Source of the DNA: Sphingomonas yunnanensis
GTDB lineage: Bacteria; Pseudomonadota; Alphaproteobacteria; Sphingomonadales; Sphingomonadaceae
Reading direction: 5' to 3'
NCBI RefSeq assembly: GCF_019898765.1
Contig: NZ_JAIOKB010000008.1
Span: 1-64,000, forward strand
DNA: 64,000 nucleotides
Shown: positions 42,740 through 51,318 of the stretch, one piece after another
How positions within the stretch are numbered: position 1 is the first letter of the stretch
How the letters are laid out: every line of letters begins with the position of its first letter
The notes under the pieces: model-generated
Databases searched by the model: none
What the model was told of the DNA's origin: nothing
Seen by the model: only the letters and a program-made list of their open reading frames with translations
Program-made: the position numbers and the translations under genes

Positions 42740-44227
42740 GTGCCAGCAGTTACCGCAGGCGACGCGCGGATCGGGATCGCGGGGCTCGACGACGTGCTCG
42801 GCGGCGGGTTGGAACGCGCGCGCACCTTCCTCGTGGAGGGCAGCCCCGGCACCGGCAAGACCACGATCGCGATGCAGTTCCTGATCACGGGGGCGGCGCT
42901 GGACGAGCGCTGCCTGTACGTCACGTTGTCAGAGACCGAGGACGAGCTGCGTACCACCGGCCGGGCGCATGGCTGGGACCTCGCCGGCATCGACGTCTAC
43001 GAACTGGTGCCGCCCGAGAACCTGCTCGACGAGGAACAGCAGCAGAGCCTGCTCTACTCGTCCGACCTCGAGCTCGGCGAGACGACCCGGCGGATCTTCG
43101 AGGCGTTCGAGCGCACTCGCCCCGAACGGGTGGTGATCGACAGCCTCTCCGAGATCCGGCTGCTGGCGCAGAGTTCGCTGCGTTACAGGCGCCAGATCCT
43201 GGCCCTGAAGCATTATTTCGCGCGAAGCGGCGCGACCGTCCTGATGCTCGACGATCTTACCACCGACTCGAACGACAAGACCGTCCACTCGGTCGCGCAT
43301 GGCGTGATCCGGCTGGAGGAACTCGCGCCCGATTATGGTGCCGAGCGCCGCCGCCTGCGCGTGATCAAATATCGTGGTCGACGCTTCCGCGGCGGTTACC
43401 ATGACAGCACGATCGCCACGGGTGGCGTACAGGTCTTCCCCCGGCTGATCTCGGCCGAGCACAAGGTGGATTTCACCCGCGACGTCGTCACCACCGACAC
43501 CGAGGAGCTCAACAGCCTGCTGGGCGGCGGCATCGCGCGCGGGTCCAGTGTCCTGGTGCTCGGCCCGGCGGGCACCGGCAAGACCCTGCTGACGCTCACC
43601 TTCATCAAGACGGCCGTGGCGCGGGGCGAGCGCGCGGCGATGTTCGTGTTCGACGAGGAGGTCGGCCTCCTGGTGCAGCGCGCGCTCGCGCTCGACATCG
43701 ATCTGGCGGCGATGGTCGCGGCGGGCCAGCTCACGCTCGAGCAGGTCGACGCCGCCGAGCTGACCCCGGGCGAGTTCTCGGCACGGGTACGGCATTGTGT
43801 CGAGCAGCATGGCGCGCAGACCGTGGTGGTCGACAGCCTCAACGGCTACCAGACGTCGATGCCGGGCGAGCAGGCGCTGGTGCTCCACCTTCACGAGCTG
43901 CTGCAATATCTCAATCGCCGCGGCGCGACGACCTTCCTCACCGTGGCCCAGCACGGGCTGGTCGGCGACATGAGCACGCCGGTGGACGTCACCTATCTCG
44001 CCGATACCGTCGTTTTGCTGCGTTATTTCGAGGCGCTCGGGCAAGTTCGGCGAGCTATATCGGTCGTCAAGAAACGCACCGGGTCACACGAGAACTCGAT
44101 CCGCGAGTATCAGATCGGCGCGCGCGGCGTCTCACTCGGCGAACCGCTGGTCGGCTTCCAGGGCATCTTGCGCGGCGTTCCCGAGCTGCTCGGCCAACCC
44201 ACGCTGCTCGCGCGCGAGGAGGCGTGA
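42740..44227 (+). CDS. KaiC-like dual-domain ATPase
   Basis: 495 aa with tandem RecA-like domains: CI about 8-240 (Walker A GSPGTGKT at 34-41, Walker B RVVIDSLSEIR) and CII about 250-480 (Walker A GPAGTGKT near 275, Walker B TVVVDSLNGY). CII keeps the Glu pair after strand 2 (FDEEVG); CI has Ser-Glu. Where cyanobacterial KaiC has its Ser431/Thr432 phosphosites (before DT-I-x-L-L), this protein reads VTYLADT, so Thr-Tyr may take their place. GTG at 42740 has GGCGGAGG upstream; a start at 42704 is possible. Coupled to a hybrid kinase gene. No kaiA or kaiB is here. Confidence 0.88.
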   Translation: MPAVTAGDARIGIAGLDDVLGGGLERARTFLVEGSPGTGKTTIAMQFLITGAALDERCLYVTLSETEDELRTTGRAHGWDLAGIDVYELVPPENLLDEEQQQSLLYSSDLELGETTRRIFEAFERTRPERVVIDSLSEIRLLAQSSLRYRRQILALKHYFARSGATVLMLDDLTTDSNDKTVHSVAHGVIRLEELAPDYGAERRRLRVIKYRGRRFRGGYHDSTIATGGVQVFPRLISAEHKVDFTRDVVTTDTEELNSLLGGGIARGSSVLVLGPAGTGKTLLTLTFIKTAVARGERAAMFVFDEEVGLLVQRALALDIDLAAMVAAGQLTLEQVDAAELTPGEFSARVRHCVEQHGAQTVVVDSLNGYQTSMPGEQALVLHLHELLQYLNRRGATTFLTVAQHGLVGDMSTPVDVTYLADTVVLLRYFEALGQVRRAISVVKKRTGSHENSIREYQIGARGVSLGEPLVGFQGILRGVPELLGQPTLLAREEA

Positions 44228-46257
44228 AGCGCAGCACGCTCTCGGAACGCGCGCTGGTGCTGGCCCCGCGCGGCCGCGATGCCGCGGTCGCGACCGGGAT
44301 GCTGGCCGAGGCGGGGCTCGAGGCGAGCGCGTGCGAGACGCTGGCCGGCCTGATCGCCGAGCTCGACCGCGGCGCGGGCTATGCCGTCGTCACCGAGGAG
44401 GCGGTCGCCACCGCCGACGTGCGCGCGCTATCGCGCTGGATCGGCGAGCAGGAAGAATGGTCCGACCTGCCCTTCATCCTGCTGACCAACCGCGGCGGCG
44501 GGCTGGAGCGCAACCCCGCGGCGGTGCGCCATCTCGAGCTGCTCGGCAACGTCACCTTCCTCGAGCGGCCGTTCCATCCGACCACGCTGATCAGCCTCGC
44601 CCGCGCCGCGATCCGCGGACGGCGTCGGCAATATGAGGCGCGCGCGCGGCTCATCACGATCCGCGAGAGCGAGGCGCGGCTGCGCACCCTGTTCGACACG
44701 ATGGACGAGGGCTTCTGCGTGATCGAGTTCCTCGACGGTCCGCACGGCCCGCTGAGCGACTATGTCCACGTCCAGGCCAACCCGGCCTACCAGCGCCACA
44801 CCGGGATCGCCGACGCGGTCGGGCGCAAGGTGCGCGACATGGTGCCCGACGAGGCCCAGGGTTGGATCGCGCTGTACCGCGAGGTGCTGACCAGCGGCGA
44901 GGCGATCCGCTTCGAGCGCGAGCTGGTCGCGACGCGGCGCCACCTCGAACTCGCCGCCTTTCGCGTGGAGCCGGCGAGCCGGCGCGAGGTGGCGGTGATC
45001 TTCCAGGATGTCACCGAGCGCAAGCGCGCCGAGATCGCACTGCGCGAGCTCAACGAGACGCTGGAGCGCCGCGTCGCCGCCGCGATCGACGAGCGCGAGC
45101 TGGCGCTGGCGCAGCTCCACGAGGCGCAGAAGCTCGAGACGATCGGCCAGCTGACGGGCGGGGTGGCGCACGATTTCAACAACCTGCTCACGCCGATCAC
45201 CGGCGCGCTCGATCTGCTCGGCAAGCGCTACACCGACGACGCGCGCACTGCCCGGCTGATCGACGGCGCGCTCCAGTCGGCGGAGCGCGCCAAGACGCTG
45301 GTGCAGCGCCTGCTCCAGTTCGCGCGGCGCCAGGCGCTGGAGACGCACGCTGTCGACACCGCCGCGCTGATCGAGGGGATGCGCGACCTGATCGCCAGCT
45401 CGGTCGGCGGCCGGGTCGAGCTCAAGCTGGTGCTGCCCGACGACCTGCCGCCCGCGGTGGCGGACCCCAATCAGCTCGAGCTGGCGCTGCTCAACCTGTG
45501 CGTCAACGCGCGAGACGCCATGCCCGAGGGCGGTCGGCTCACCGTGGTCGCCGCGACCGAGGCGGTCGGGCCGGGCTCGCCGCTCCGGCTAGCGCCCGGC
45601 GCTTATGTGCGGCTCGCGGTGATCGACACCGGCACCGGCATGGACGCGGCGACGCTGGCGCGCGCGATCGAGCCCTTCTATTCCACCAAGGAGCGCGGCA
45701 AGGGCACCGGGCTGGGCCTTTCGATGGTCCACGGGCTCGCCGCGCAGCTCGGCGGCGCCTTCGTCATGACGAGCAAGCCCGGCCAGGGCACGCGCGCCGA
45801 CCTCTATCTGCCCGTTGCCGAGCGCGAGGCCGACGCCGGCGCGCGCCACGCCGCGGGCGAGCGGATCGCCGAGACCCGCCCGCTCGCGGTGCTGCTGGTC
45901 GACGACGAGGAGCTGGTGCGCGCCGGCACCGCCGAGATGCTGCGCGACCTCGGCCATCAGGTCACCGAGGCAAGCGACGGCGCGGCCGCGCTCGCAGCGC
46001 TCGATGACGGTCTTCCGGTCGACGCGGTGCTGACCGATTACATGATGCCGCGGATGAACGGCGCCGAGCTCGCCGCCGCGGTCCACCGCCGCCGCCCCGA
46101 CCTGCCGGTGCTGGTGGTGACGGGCTATGCCGGCGGCGACCTCGCGCTGGAGCTACCGCAGCTCGCCAAGCCGTTCCGCCGCGCGGACCTCGCCGGCGCG
46201 CTCACCGCGCTGACGAGCGACGGCAAGGTGGTGCGGCTGGCCGAGCGGCGGCGTTAG
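44224..46257 (+). CDS. Hybrid sensor histidine kinase partnered with KaiC
   Basis: 677 aa, no membrane segment. Domain order: N-terminal receiver-like domain without the usual acceptor Asp signature (about 8-135), PAS (about 155-270, ending VIFQDVTERKRAE), coiled coil, DHp with His316 in GGVAHDFNNLLTP, HATPase (N box NLCVNARDAM, DTGTGM, GKGTGLGLSMVHG) and a C-terminal receiver (LLVDDEELVRAG, acceptor Asp in LTDYMMPRMNG near 603). GTG start overlaps the KaiC stop (GTGA), so the two are made at matched levels. KaiC with a degenerate-receiver kinase recurs in bacteria without KaiA. Confidence 0.9.
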   Translation: MKRSTLSERALVLAPRGRDAAVATGMLAEAGLEASACETLAGLIAELDRGAGYAVVTEEAVATADVRALSRWIGEQEEWSDLPFILLTNRGGGLERNPAAVRHLELLGNVTFLERPFHPTTLISLARAAIRGRRRQYEARARLITIRESEARLRTLFDTMDEGFCVIEFLDGPHGPLSDYVHVQANPAYQRHTGIADAVGRKVRDMVPDEAQGWIALYREVLTSGEAIRFERELVATRRHLELAAFRVEPASRREVAVIFQDVTERKRAEIALRELNETLERRVAAAIDERELALAQLHEAQKLETIGQLTGGVAHDFNNLLTPITGALDLLGKRYTDDARTARLIDGALQSAERAKTLVQRLLQFARRQALETHAVDTAALIEGMRDLIASSVGGRVELKLVLPDDLPPAVADPNQLELALLNLCVNARDAMPEGGRLTVVAATEAVGPGSPLRLAPGAYVRLAVIDTGTGMDAATLARAIEPFYSTKERGKGTGLGLSMVHGLAAQLGGAFVMTSKPGQGTRADLYLPVAEREADAGARHAAGERIAETRPLAVLLVDDEELVRAGTAEMLRDLGHQVTEASDGAAALAALDDGLPVDAVLTDYMMPRMNGAELAAAVHRRRPDLPVLVVTGYAGGDLALELPQLAKPFRRADLAGALTALTSDGKVVRLAERRR

Positions 46258-46292
46258 CGCCAGTACGACGGGCGACGCGTCGCCATCACGCC

Positions 46293-46556
46293 TCACGCGC
46301 CGAAGCCGTCGCCGTTCTGACCGCGCGCCCGCAACCTCGCCGCATGTAGCGCACCCGCGGTGAGCGCATGGCCGCGTCGCTCGGCGCGAAGCACCTGCGC
46401 CACGCGCTTGCCGTGGATCATCAGCGGCAGGCCGAGCAGCGCGACGACGAAGAGCGGCATCATCAGCGGCGAACGGTCGAGCAGCAGACAGGCGGTGCAG
46501 GCGCCCGTCGTCAGCACCAGGCCGCCGACACGCCAGGCGAGATCGCGCCGCGTCAC
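46293..46556 (-). CDS. 87-aa small membrane protein with VTxRDLxW start
   Basis: Begins VTRRDLAWRVGG; two membrane segments (about 9-26 and 31-50) and a basic tail (GKRVAQVLRAERRGHA). GTG at 46556 overlaps the stop of the methyltransferase-like gene (GTGA); a GTG two codons upstream is also available. The opening matches the 39-aa peptide at 16370-16489, which is likewise GTGA-coupled. No known family; codon use and coupling support it as real. Confidence 0.6.
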   Translation of the reverse strand: MTRRDLAWRVGGLVLTTGACTACLLLDRSPLMMPLFVVALLGLPLMIHGKRVAQVLRAERRGHALTAGALHAARLRARGQNGDGFGA

Positions 46557-47026
46557 GCGCACGCTCCCGTGAGCACGCGGTCGCCGGCGCGCGTAAGCGC
46601 GACCGCCACCGACCTGGGCGCCGTGGCCGGCGCCAGCACGATATCCGCCGGAAGGTCGTGCTCCTGTGCCAGCGCCGCAACCATGTCGGCACAGTCGAAC
46701 CGGATGCCGATGGCTGCGTCGTCGAGCGCCGCCGCTGCAGCGCGGGCGCGCGCGATCAGCGTGGGTGCACCGTCGATGCCGCGCGCCTCGATCGCGACGA
46801 AGCCGAGCGCGCGCGCCTGCCGCGCCGCAGCGAGCAGCAGTGCGCCGTCACCGCAGTCGGCATCGACGATCCGCACCGCACGGCGTCGCGCCGAGCGCAG
46901 TTCGGCGAGCGCCAGCGCCAACGCGGGCCAGCGCACGTCGTCCGTCGGATGCTGGGATGACACCGCCGACCGCAGCGGCGCCCTCGCACAGGGGATCGAC
47001 AGAGAAACAGGGTGAAGCCGCACCAT
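46553..47026 (-). CDS. Methyltransferase-like protein (class I SAM fold, degenerate)
   Basis: 157 aa. The segment VRIVDADCGDGALLLAAARQARALG (about 51-75) reads as motif I of class I methyltransferases, followed by an acidic strand end (ARGIDGAPTLIARARA) and FDCADMVAAL as motif II/III. The protein is short for an active enzyme and the post-motif regions are weak, so it may be a remnant or a binding protein. ATG at 47026. Followed in overlap by the small membrane protein gene. Confidence 0.6.
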   Translation of the reverse strand: MVRLHPVSLSIPCARAPLRSAVSSQHPTDDVRWPALALALAELRSARRRAVRIVDADCGDGALLLAAARQARALGFVAIEARGIDGAPTLIARARAAAAALDDAAIGIRFDCADMVAALAQEHDLPADIVLAPATAPRSVAVALTRAGDRVLTGACA

Positions 47027-47144
47027 ATCGCGTCATAGCCTCGCATGACCGGGCGTCCGACCGCCCGTTCTTGCAGCTACGGAACGGCGCATAGGCTTGC
47101 GAGAGTGATCGCGATCGATCGCGTAGCGCCCGCGTATAGCGGCC

Positions 47145-47846
47145 TCATTCCGGCAGCAGCGAGTCGACCCAGGTCGGCACGAGCACACCCGCCGGCCCCA
47201 GCCGTGTCTCGCCAGACCAGGTGCTGCCCGCCGAGCGCTCGAGATTGAGCTCGAGGGTCGCAGCACCCGCCGCGGCAGCCGCGCGGACGAAGCCGGCGGC
47301 GGGATAGACCGCGCCGGACGTGCCGATAGAGACGAAGAGGTCGGCGCGCGAGAGCGCCGACTCGATCCGCTCCATCTCGTACGGCATCTCGCCGAAGAAG
47401 ACGATGTCGGGCCGTAGCGCCGGTGCGTCGCACGCCGGGCAGACCGTCGCGGGTGGCAGCGCGCCGCGCCAGGGACGGCGCGTGCCACAGGCAGCGCACA
47501 GCGCCGAGCGCAGCTCGCCGTGCATGTGGAGCATCCGGCGCGCGCCGGCGCGCTCGTGCAGGTCGTCGACGTTCTGGGTGACGATCAACAGCTCGCCGGG
47601 CCAGGCGGCGTCAAGCCGCGCGAGCGCGTCATGCGCGGCGTTGGGCGCGACCGTATCGAGCGCGGCGCGGCGCAGGTCGTAGAAGCGGTGCACCAGCGCT
47701 GGATCGCGCGCGAGCGCTTCGGGCGTACAGACGTCCTCGACGCGATGCCCTTCCCACAGGCCGCCCGGCCCGCGGAAGGTGGCGATACCGCTCTCCGCCG
47801 AGATGCCGGCGCCGGTGAGGATGACGATGTTGCCGGCGACGCTCAT
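47145..47846 (-). CDS. cobB: NAD-dependent protein deacylase, CobB-type sirtuin
   Basis: 233 aa. Rossmann motif TGAGISAESGIATFRG (11-25), QNVDDLH (about 92-98), catalytic His110 in HMHGELRS, and four Zn-binding cysteines (two in ALCAACG, two in TVCPACD) are all present. Tyr56 and Arg59 (RFYDLRR) match the Y-x-x-R pair of class III sirtuins (CobB, SIRT5) that bind acidic acyl groups, so desuccinylation as well as deacetylation is expected. Length is usual for the compact bacterial type. ATG at 47846. Confidence 0.92.
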   Translation of the reverse strand: MSVAGNIVILTGAGISAESGIATFRGPGGLWEGHRVEDVCTPEALARDPALVHRFYDLRRAALDTVAPNAAHDALARLDAAWPGELLIVTQNVDDLHERAGARRMLHMHGELRSALCAACGTRRPWRGALPPATVCPACDAPALRPDIVFFGEMPYEMERIESALSRADLFVSIGTSGAVYPAAGFVRAAAAAGAATLELNLERSAGSTWSGETRLGPAGVLVPTWVDSLLPE

Positions 47847-47918
47847 GCTCCAGGTGATATAGCCAGGAAATTGGAACGGCTAGCGCTGCATCGGAGTGTA
47901 CGACGATCGGAGCCGACG

Positions 47919-48068
47919 ATGCCGCGAGGGCCGGGCCGCTATGCCGCGAAACGTCTGCTGGTCGCGATCGCGCTCGGCCTGGTCCCGGTCATCGCGGTCT
48001 TGCTGGTGTTCAAGGATAGCGCGCACGATCCGACGCTGACCGAGCACAACCATCAGGTAGACGACTGA
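47919..48068 (+). CDS. 49-aa single-pass membrane peptide
   Basis: Starts MPRGPGRYAAKRLL, one membrane segment (about 13-31, LVAIALGLVPVIAVLLVF), then a polar acidic tail ending HNHQVDD. Positive-inside and a short periplasmic tail fit an N-in/C-out membrane peptide. It is divergent from the sirtuin gene with 72 nt between starts. CGGAG lies upstream. Function unknown. Confidence 0.55.
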   Translation: MPRGPGRYAAKRLLVAIALGLVPVIAVLLVFKDSAHDPTLTEHNHQVDD

Positions 48069-48080
48069 ACCGCGTCGGCG

Positions 48081-48287
48081 TCAGTCGGGCATGACATAAG
48101 CGAGCGCCTCGCGCGCGATGCGCTCGACGCGGCGTACGGCGTAGCGCACCTCTCCCAGCGCGACGAACCCGCCGGCGGTGGGCAGCGACGCCTCGTCGCG
48201 CTCGCAGAGGAAGCGCTTGGGCTGATCCTGACAATAAGTGACGCGGGTGGTGCCCGCGAGCGAGGGGATGGTCGACCGGCTCAACAT
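48081..48287 (-). CDS. 68-aa hypothetical soluble protein
   Basis: Starts MLSRSTIPSLAG, contains a Cys pair (TYCQDQPKRFLCER) and ends LAYVMPD. No family recognised. AGGACC lies about 10 nt before the ATG on the minus strand. It sits downstream of the PEP-CTERM gene and its hairpin, in the same orientation. Support is codon use and the start site only. Confidence 0.5.
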   Translation of the reverse strand: MLSRSTIPSLAGTTRVTYCQDQPKRFLCERDEASLPTAGGFVALGEVRYAVRRVERIAREALAYVMPD

Positions 48288-48330
48288 GGTGCGATGGTCC
48301 TGACCGCCGGCGATCGAGCCGGCGCGGGGT

Positions 48331-48358
48331 GAGGGCGACGCGGTTCAGCGTCGCCCTC
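48331..48358 (-). terminator. Strong hairpin after the PEP-CTERM gene
   Basis: GAGGGCGACGC-GGTTCA-GCGTCGCCCTC: 11-bp perfect arms and a 6-nt loop, 39 bp past the PEP-CTERM stop on the minus strand. No U-run follows, but the stem is the most stable near this gene's end. Confidence 0.6.
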
Positions 48359-48396
48359 GTTGCATCGACTCGCGTCGACGCGCAGCGAGAAAGTGC

Positions 48397-48957
48397 TTAG
48401 ACCGCCTGGCTGAAGCGCACCGTGGAGCGACGGCGACGCATCGCGTAGCCGACCACGCCGAAGCCCATGATCATCATCGCCCAGGTCGCCGGCTCGGGCA
48501 CCGCCGAGTTGATCGGGGTGAAGGTCGCCTGGCCGCCGTACGCGCCGTTGCCGCGCGACACGCCGTTGACGACGAGACGGTTGAGCTGACCGGCGATGAT
48601 CGGCACGTTGTTGATGAAGGCCACCTCGAAAGCGCCGCCCGCGGTCTTGGTGATCGACGCGGCGATGTCGTTGATCGTCACCGAGGTGAAGTCGAGGTCG
48701 TTGACCGAGCCGAGATCCGTCACGCTGGTGGTCACCGTGCCGCTGCCCAGGCCGTTGGTCGGCAGCGTGAAGGTGAAGACGTCGGAGAAGGTGCCCGCAC
48801 CGATGCCCTGGTTCTTGAAGGCGCCCGCGAAGGTGCCGCCGGCGCCGGCGGTGGCGGTAAAGTTGGACGAGCCGACCGGGAAGGTGGCGGCGGCGGCGGG
48901 GGCGGCAGCACCGACCACCGCGGCGGCGGCGACGGCGACAGCGACGACAGATTTCAT
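48397..48957 (-). CDS. FxDxF-type PEP-CTERM exosortase substrate
   Basis: 186 aa. N-terminal signal peptide (about 1-23, ends AAA), a mature domain with GTFSDVFTFTLP (the FxDxF-type signature region) and a C-terminal sorting signal: VPEPATW (about 153-159), a membrane segment IMGFGVVGYAM and a basic end RRRR. Such proteins are cut at PEP by an exosortase and released or anchored at the surface, often with exopolysaccharide. ATG at 48957 has GGGAG upstream. The leader also holds a small CTTCG/CGAAG hairpin. No exosortase gene is in the window. Confidence 0.9.
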   Translation of the reverse strand: MKSVVAVAVAAAAVVGAAAPAAAATFPVGSSNFTATAGAGGTFAGAFKNQGIGAGTFSDVFTFTLPTNGLGSGTVTTSVTDLGSVNDLDFTSVTINDIAASITKTAGGAFEVAFINNVPIIAGQLNRLVVNGVSRGNGAYGGQATFTPINSAVPEPATWAMMIMGFGVVGYAMRRRRSTVRFSQAV

Positions 48958-49151
48958 TACGAACTCCCTGACTGGAACACGACTTCGGCGCACGAAGCCG
49001 TCGCTCAGAATGCCCGAGAGCGCCGATCGGTGTGACCCTCTTGTTAACCCCACCTGCCCCAGCGCGAGGCAGGCAAAACAAGCGTTTGTTCGATTTTATC
49101 GGGAACCTTTCCGCGACACTGGTAACGTCACCGCCGAAAAGGGTCCGTGGC

Positions 49152-50024
49152 TTACCCCGCTGCGGCGGGTCGCACGTGCTCCTGAGTGCCGCGCGTGATC
49201 ACCTCGTCTTCCGGCAGGATCGTCGCGACGGGCACGTCAGGCCGCGCCAGGAGCTCGCCGTAGAGCGGCGCGAAGTCGGTCTCCACCGTCGCGCGCAGCA
49301 GCGCGTCGAAGCTCGGGATCACGAAGTAATTCTGCTGGAAGTCGTCGATACGATAATCGGTTCGCATGACGCGCCTCAGGTCGAAGGCGATGCGATGGGG
49401 GCTAGCGCTTTCCAGCGCGAAACGCGTCTCCGCCGCCGAGGAGACGATCCCCGAACCGTAGATGCGCAGCCCGTCGCCCTCGTCGATCAGCCCGAACTCG
49501 ACCGTGTACCAGTAGAGCCGGCCGAGCTGCTTCAGGGCACCTAGCTCGAGCGCGCGCTGCCCGCCGCGGCCATAGGCCTCGAGGTAATCGGCGAACACCG
49601 GGTCCGCGAGCATCGGCACATGGCCGAACACGTCGTGGAAGACGTCGGGTTCCTGGATGTAATCGAGCTGATCGGGCCGGCGGATGAAATTGCCCGCCAC
49701 GAAGCGGCGATTCGCCATATGGTCGAAGAACACGTCGTCGGGGACCAGCCCTGGCACCGCCACCACCTGCCAGCCGGTGAGCTTCATCAGCCGTTCGGAC
49801 AGCTCGGCGAAGTCGGGGATGCCCGGCTTGGACAGCCGGAGCACGTCGAGCCCGCGCAGATACGCCTCGGATGCGCGCCCTGGCAGCAGCGCGCGCTGGC
49901 GCTGGAACAGCGTGTCCCAGGTGGCATGCTCCTCAGCGGTGTAATGCGACCAATCCTGCGCGACGGTCCAGTCGGTCGCGGCGCCGGGCGGAGGAGAATC
50001 GAGCACATGTGTTTCCTCGGTCAT
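49152..50024 (-). CDS. phhA: Phenylalanine 4-monooxygenase
   Basis: 290 aa, the usual bacterial single-domain size. Non-haem iron ligands are His130 and His135 (FHDVFGHVP) and Glu176 (YTVEFGL). DYIQEPDVFHDVFGHVPMLADPVFADYLEAYG and GSGIVSSAAE are diagnostic. It converts L-phenylalanine to tyrosine using tetrahydropterin and O2. No pterin dehydratase (phhB) or aromatic transaminase is adjacent. ATG at 50024 lies only 23 nt from the divergent DUF2459 start. Confidence 0.95.
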   Translation of the reverse strand: MTEETHVLDSPPPGAATDWTVAQDWSHYTAEEHATWDTLFQRQRALLPGRASEAYLRGLDVLRLSKPGIPDFAELSERLMKLTGWQVVAVPGLVPDDVFFDHMANRRFVAGNFIRRPDQLDYIQEPDVFHDVFGHVPMLADPVFADYLEAYGRGGQRALELGALKQLGRLYWYTVEFGLIDEGDGLRIYGSGIVSSAAETRFALESASPHRIAFDLRRVMRTDYRIDDFQQNYFVIPSFDALLRATVETDFAPLYGELLARPDVPVATILPEDEVITRGTQEHVRPAAAG

Positions 50025-50047
50025 GACGGACGGTATAGCATGGCCGC

Positions 50048-50701
50048 GTGGCCCGACTATCCGCCTCGCTCGGTCGCCTGCTCGCCGCGCTCGCGCTGCT
50101 CGTGTTCGGCTATGCGGTGGCGGGGACAGTCGGCGGGCTGATCGCGCGCAACGCCGCCTGGCGCCCGCCCGCGCAGGGTGTGACGATCTGGGTGGAGGAC
50201 AATGGCGTCCACACCGGTCTGGTGCTGCCCAAACGCGCCGCCGGGATCGACTGGACGTCCGACTTCCCCGCCGCCGACCTCGCCGATCCGCGCTACGCCG
50301 GCTACGGCCATGTCGCGATCGGCTGGGGCGAGCGCGGCTTCTATCTCGGCACGCCGACCTGGTGGGACGTGCGACCCGGCGTGCTGCTCGGGGCAGCTTT
50401 CGGCAGCGACTCGACGCTCGTCCACGTCGAGCACGTACGCCGCCCGCTGTCGGGCGACGACGTGCGCGCGATCGTCCTTCGGCCGAGGGAATATCGCCGA
50501 CTGGCGGCGGCGATCCGGGCGAGCCGCGCCGCCGGGCCGGCGGTGCGCGGCTACTATGACTACGACGCCTTCTATCCCGGCGCGGGGCGATACGACGCCG
50601 TCACGACGTGCAACGCCTGGACCGGGAACACGCTGTCCGCGGCGGGGGTGCGTGTGGGGCGATGGACCCCTTTCCCTACGACCGTGACGCGGTGGTTCTA
50701 A
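50048..50701 (+). CDS. DUF2459 / TIGR02117-type exported protein
   Basis: 217 aa. N-terminal membrane anchor or signal (about 8-30), then the DUF2459 core: TIWVEDNGVHTGLVLP, HVAIGWGERGFYLGTPTW, and the ending YDAVTTCNAWTGNTLSAAGVRVGRWTPFP. The conserved His, Cys and Asn suggest an NlpC/P60-like fold, possibly a membrane-associated amidase. In other bacteria the family is seen near PHA genes. GTG start at 50048; the ATG at 50040 is out of frame. Function unproven. Confidence 0.85.
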   Translation: MARLSASLGRLLAALALLVFGYAVAGTVGGLIARNAAWRPPAQGVTIWVEDNGVHTGLVLPKRAAGIDWTSDFPAADLADPRYAGYGHVAIGWGERGFYLGTPTWWDVRPGVLLGAAFGSDSTLVHVEHVRRPLSGDDVRAIVLRPREYRRLAAAIRASRAAGPAVRGYYDYDAFYPGAGRYDAVTTCNAWTGNTLSAAGVRVGRWTPFPTTVTRWF

Positions 50702-50841
50702 CGTGAGCGGGATCTAAAATCCCGATCGCGTCTCGGCGGAGGCTGAGCCCCCGGCGGGACACGCCCATGATACCGCCGTAGGCGTGCCAACTCGGCCTCG
50801 GCCTTCGCCGGGACACTAGAACAGACCGTCCGCGAGCAGTG

Positions 50842-51207
50842 TCAGTTCGCCGCGCCGGTCTGATTCGCCATCTCGCCGCGCGTCGCTGCCATCGTCGGCG
50901 CAGGGCCGGTCGCGGGGCGGAGTGACTCACGCTCGGATGCGGGGACAGGCGCGGTCGGATCTGGCCGGAATGCCTCGGGCGCGCGGGTCGTGCCCGGCGT
51001 CGGCGCGTCGGCCGCGAGGTCGGGTGCGGCATGCTCGCCGTCGTCGCCCGGGAAGTATCGATCGAACCAACCGAACCGCAGCGCCGCGCCGATGCCGGCC
51101 GCGACCGCGCCGATCAGGCCGGCGGCCGCGATCGCGCGGTCGCGGCGGTGGTGATCCGGCTTGTAGCCGCGCTTGCTCTTGCCTTTTGGCTTGCTTTTCT
51201 GGGTCAT
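50842..51207 (-). CDS. 121-aa membrane-anchored hypothetical protein
   Basis: Starts MTQKSKPKGKSKRGYKPDHHRRDR, a very basic cytoplasmic head, then one membrane segment (about 25-43), then an acidic Pro/Ala/Thr-rich tail of about 75 residues, presumably periplasmic. No family recognised. Strong charge asymmetry and a single helix are the visible features. Divergent from the pirin gene (111 nt apart). Confidence 0.55.
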   Translation of the reverse strand: MTQKSKPKGKSKRGYKPDHHRRDRAIAAAGLIGAVAAGIGAALRFGWFDRYFPGDDGEHAAPDLAADAPTPGTTRAPEAFRPDPTAPVPASERESLRPATGPAPTMAATRGEMANQTGAAN

Positions 51208-51318
51208 GCGCGCGTCAACGGGCGGCGCGGGCGCGCGTTCCCGCGACCGCCGGGTGCGACGGTTTCCGCCGGGCCGCCAACCTGCTAGCGCAGCGGCTCC
51301 CGACCTGAGAGACGCGCC

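Noticed and set aside
47110..47123. 14-bp palindrome CGCGATCGATCGCG
   Set aside because: A short self-complementary GC/AT alternation of this kind is expected by chance at this base composition; no flanking structure supports a role.
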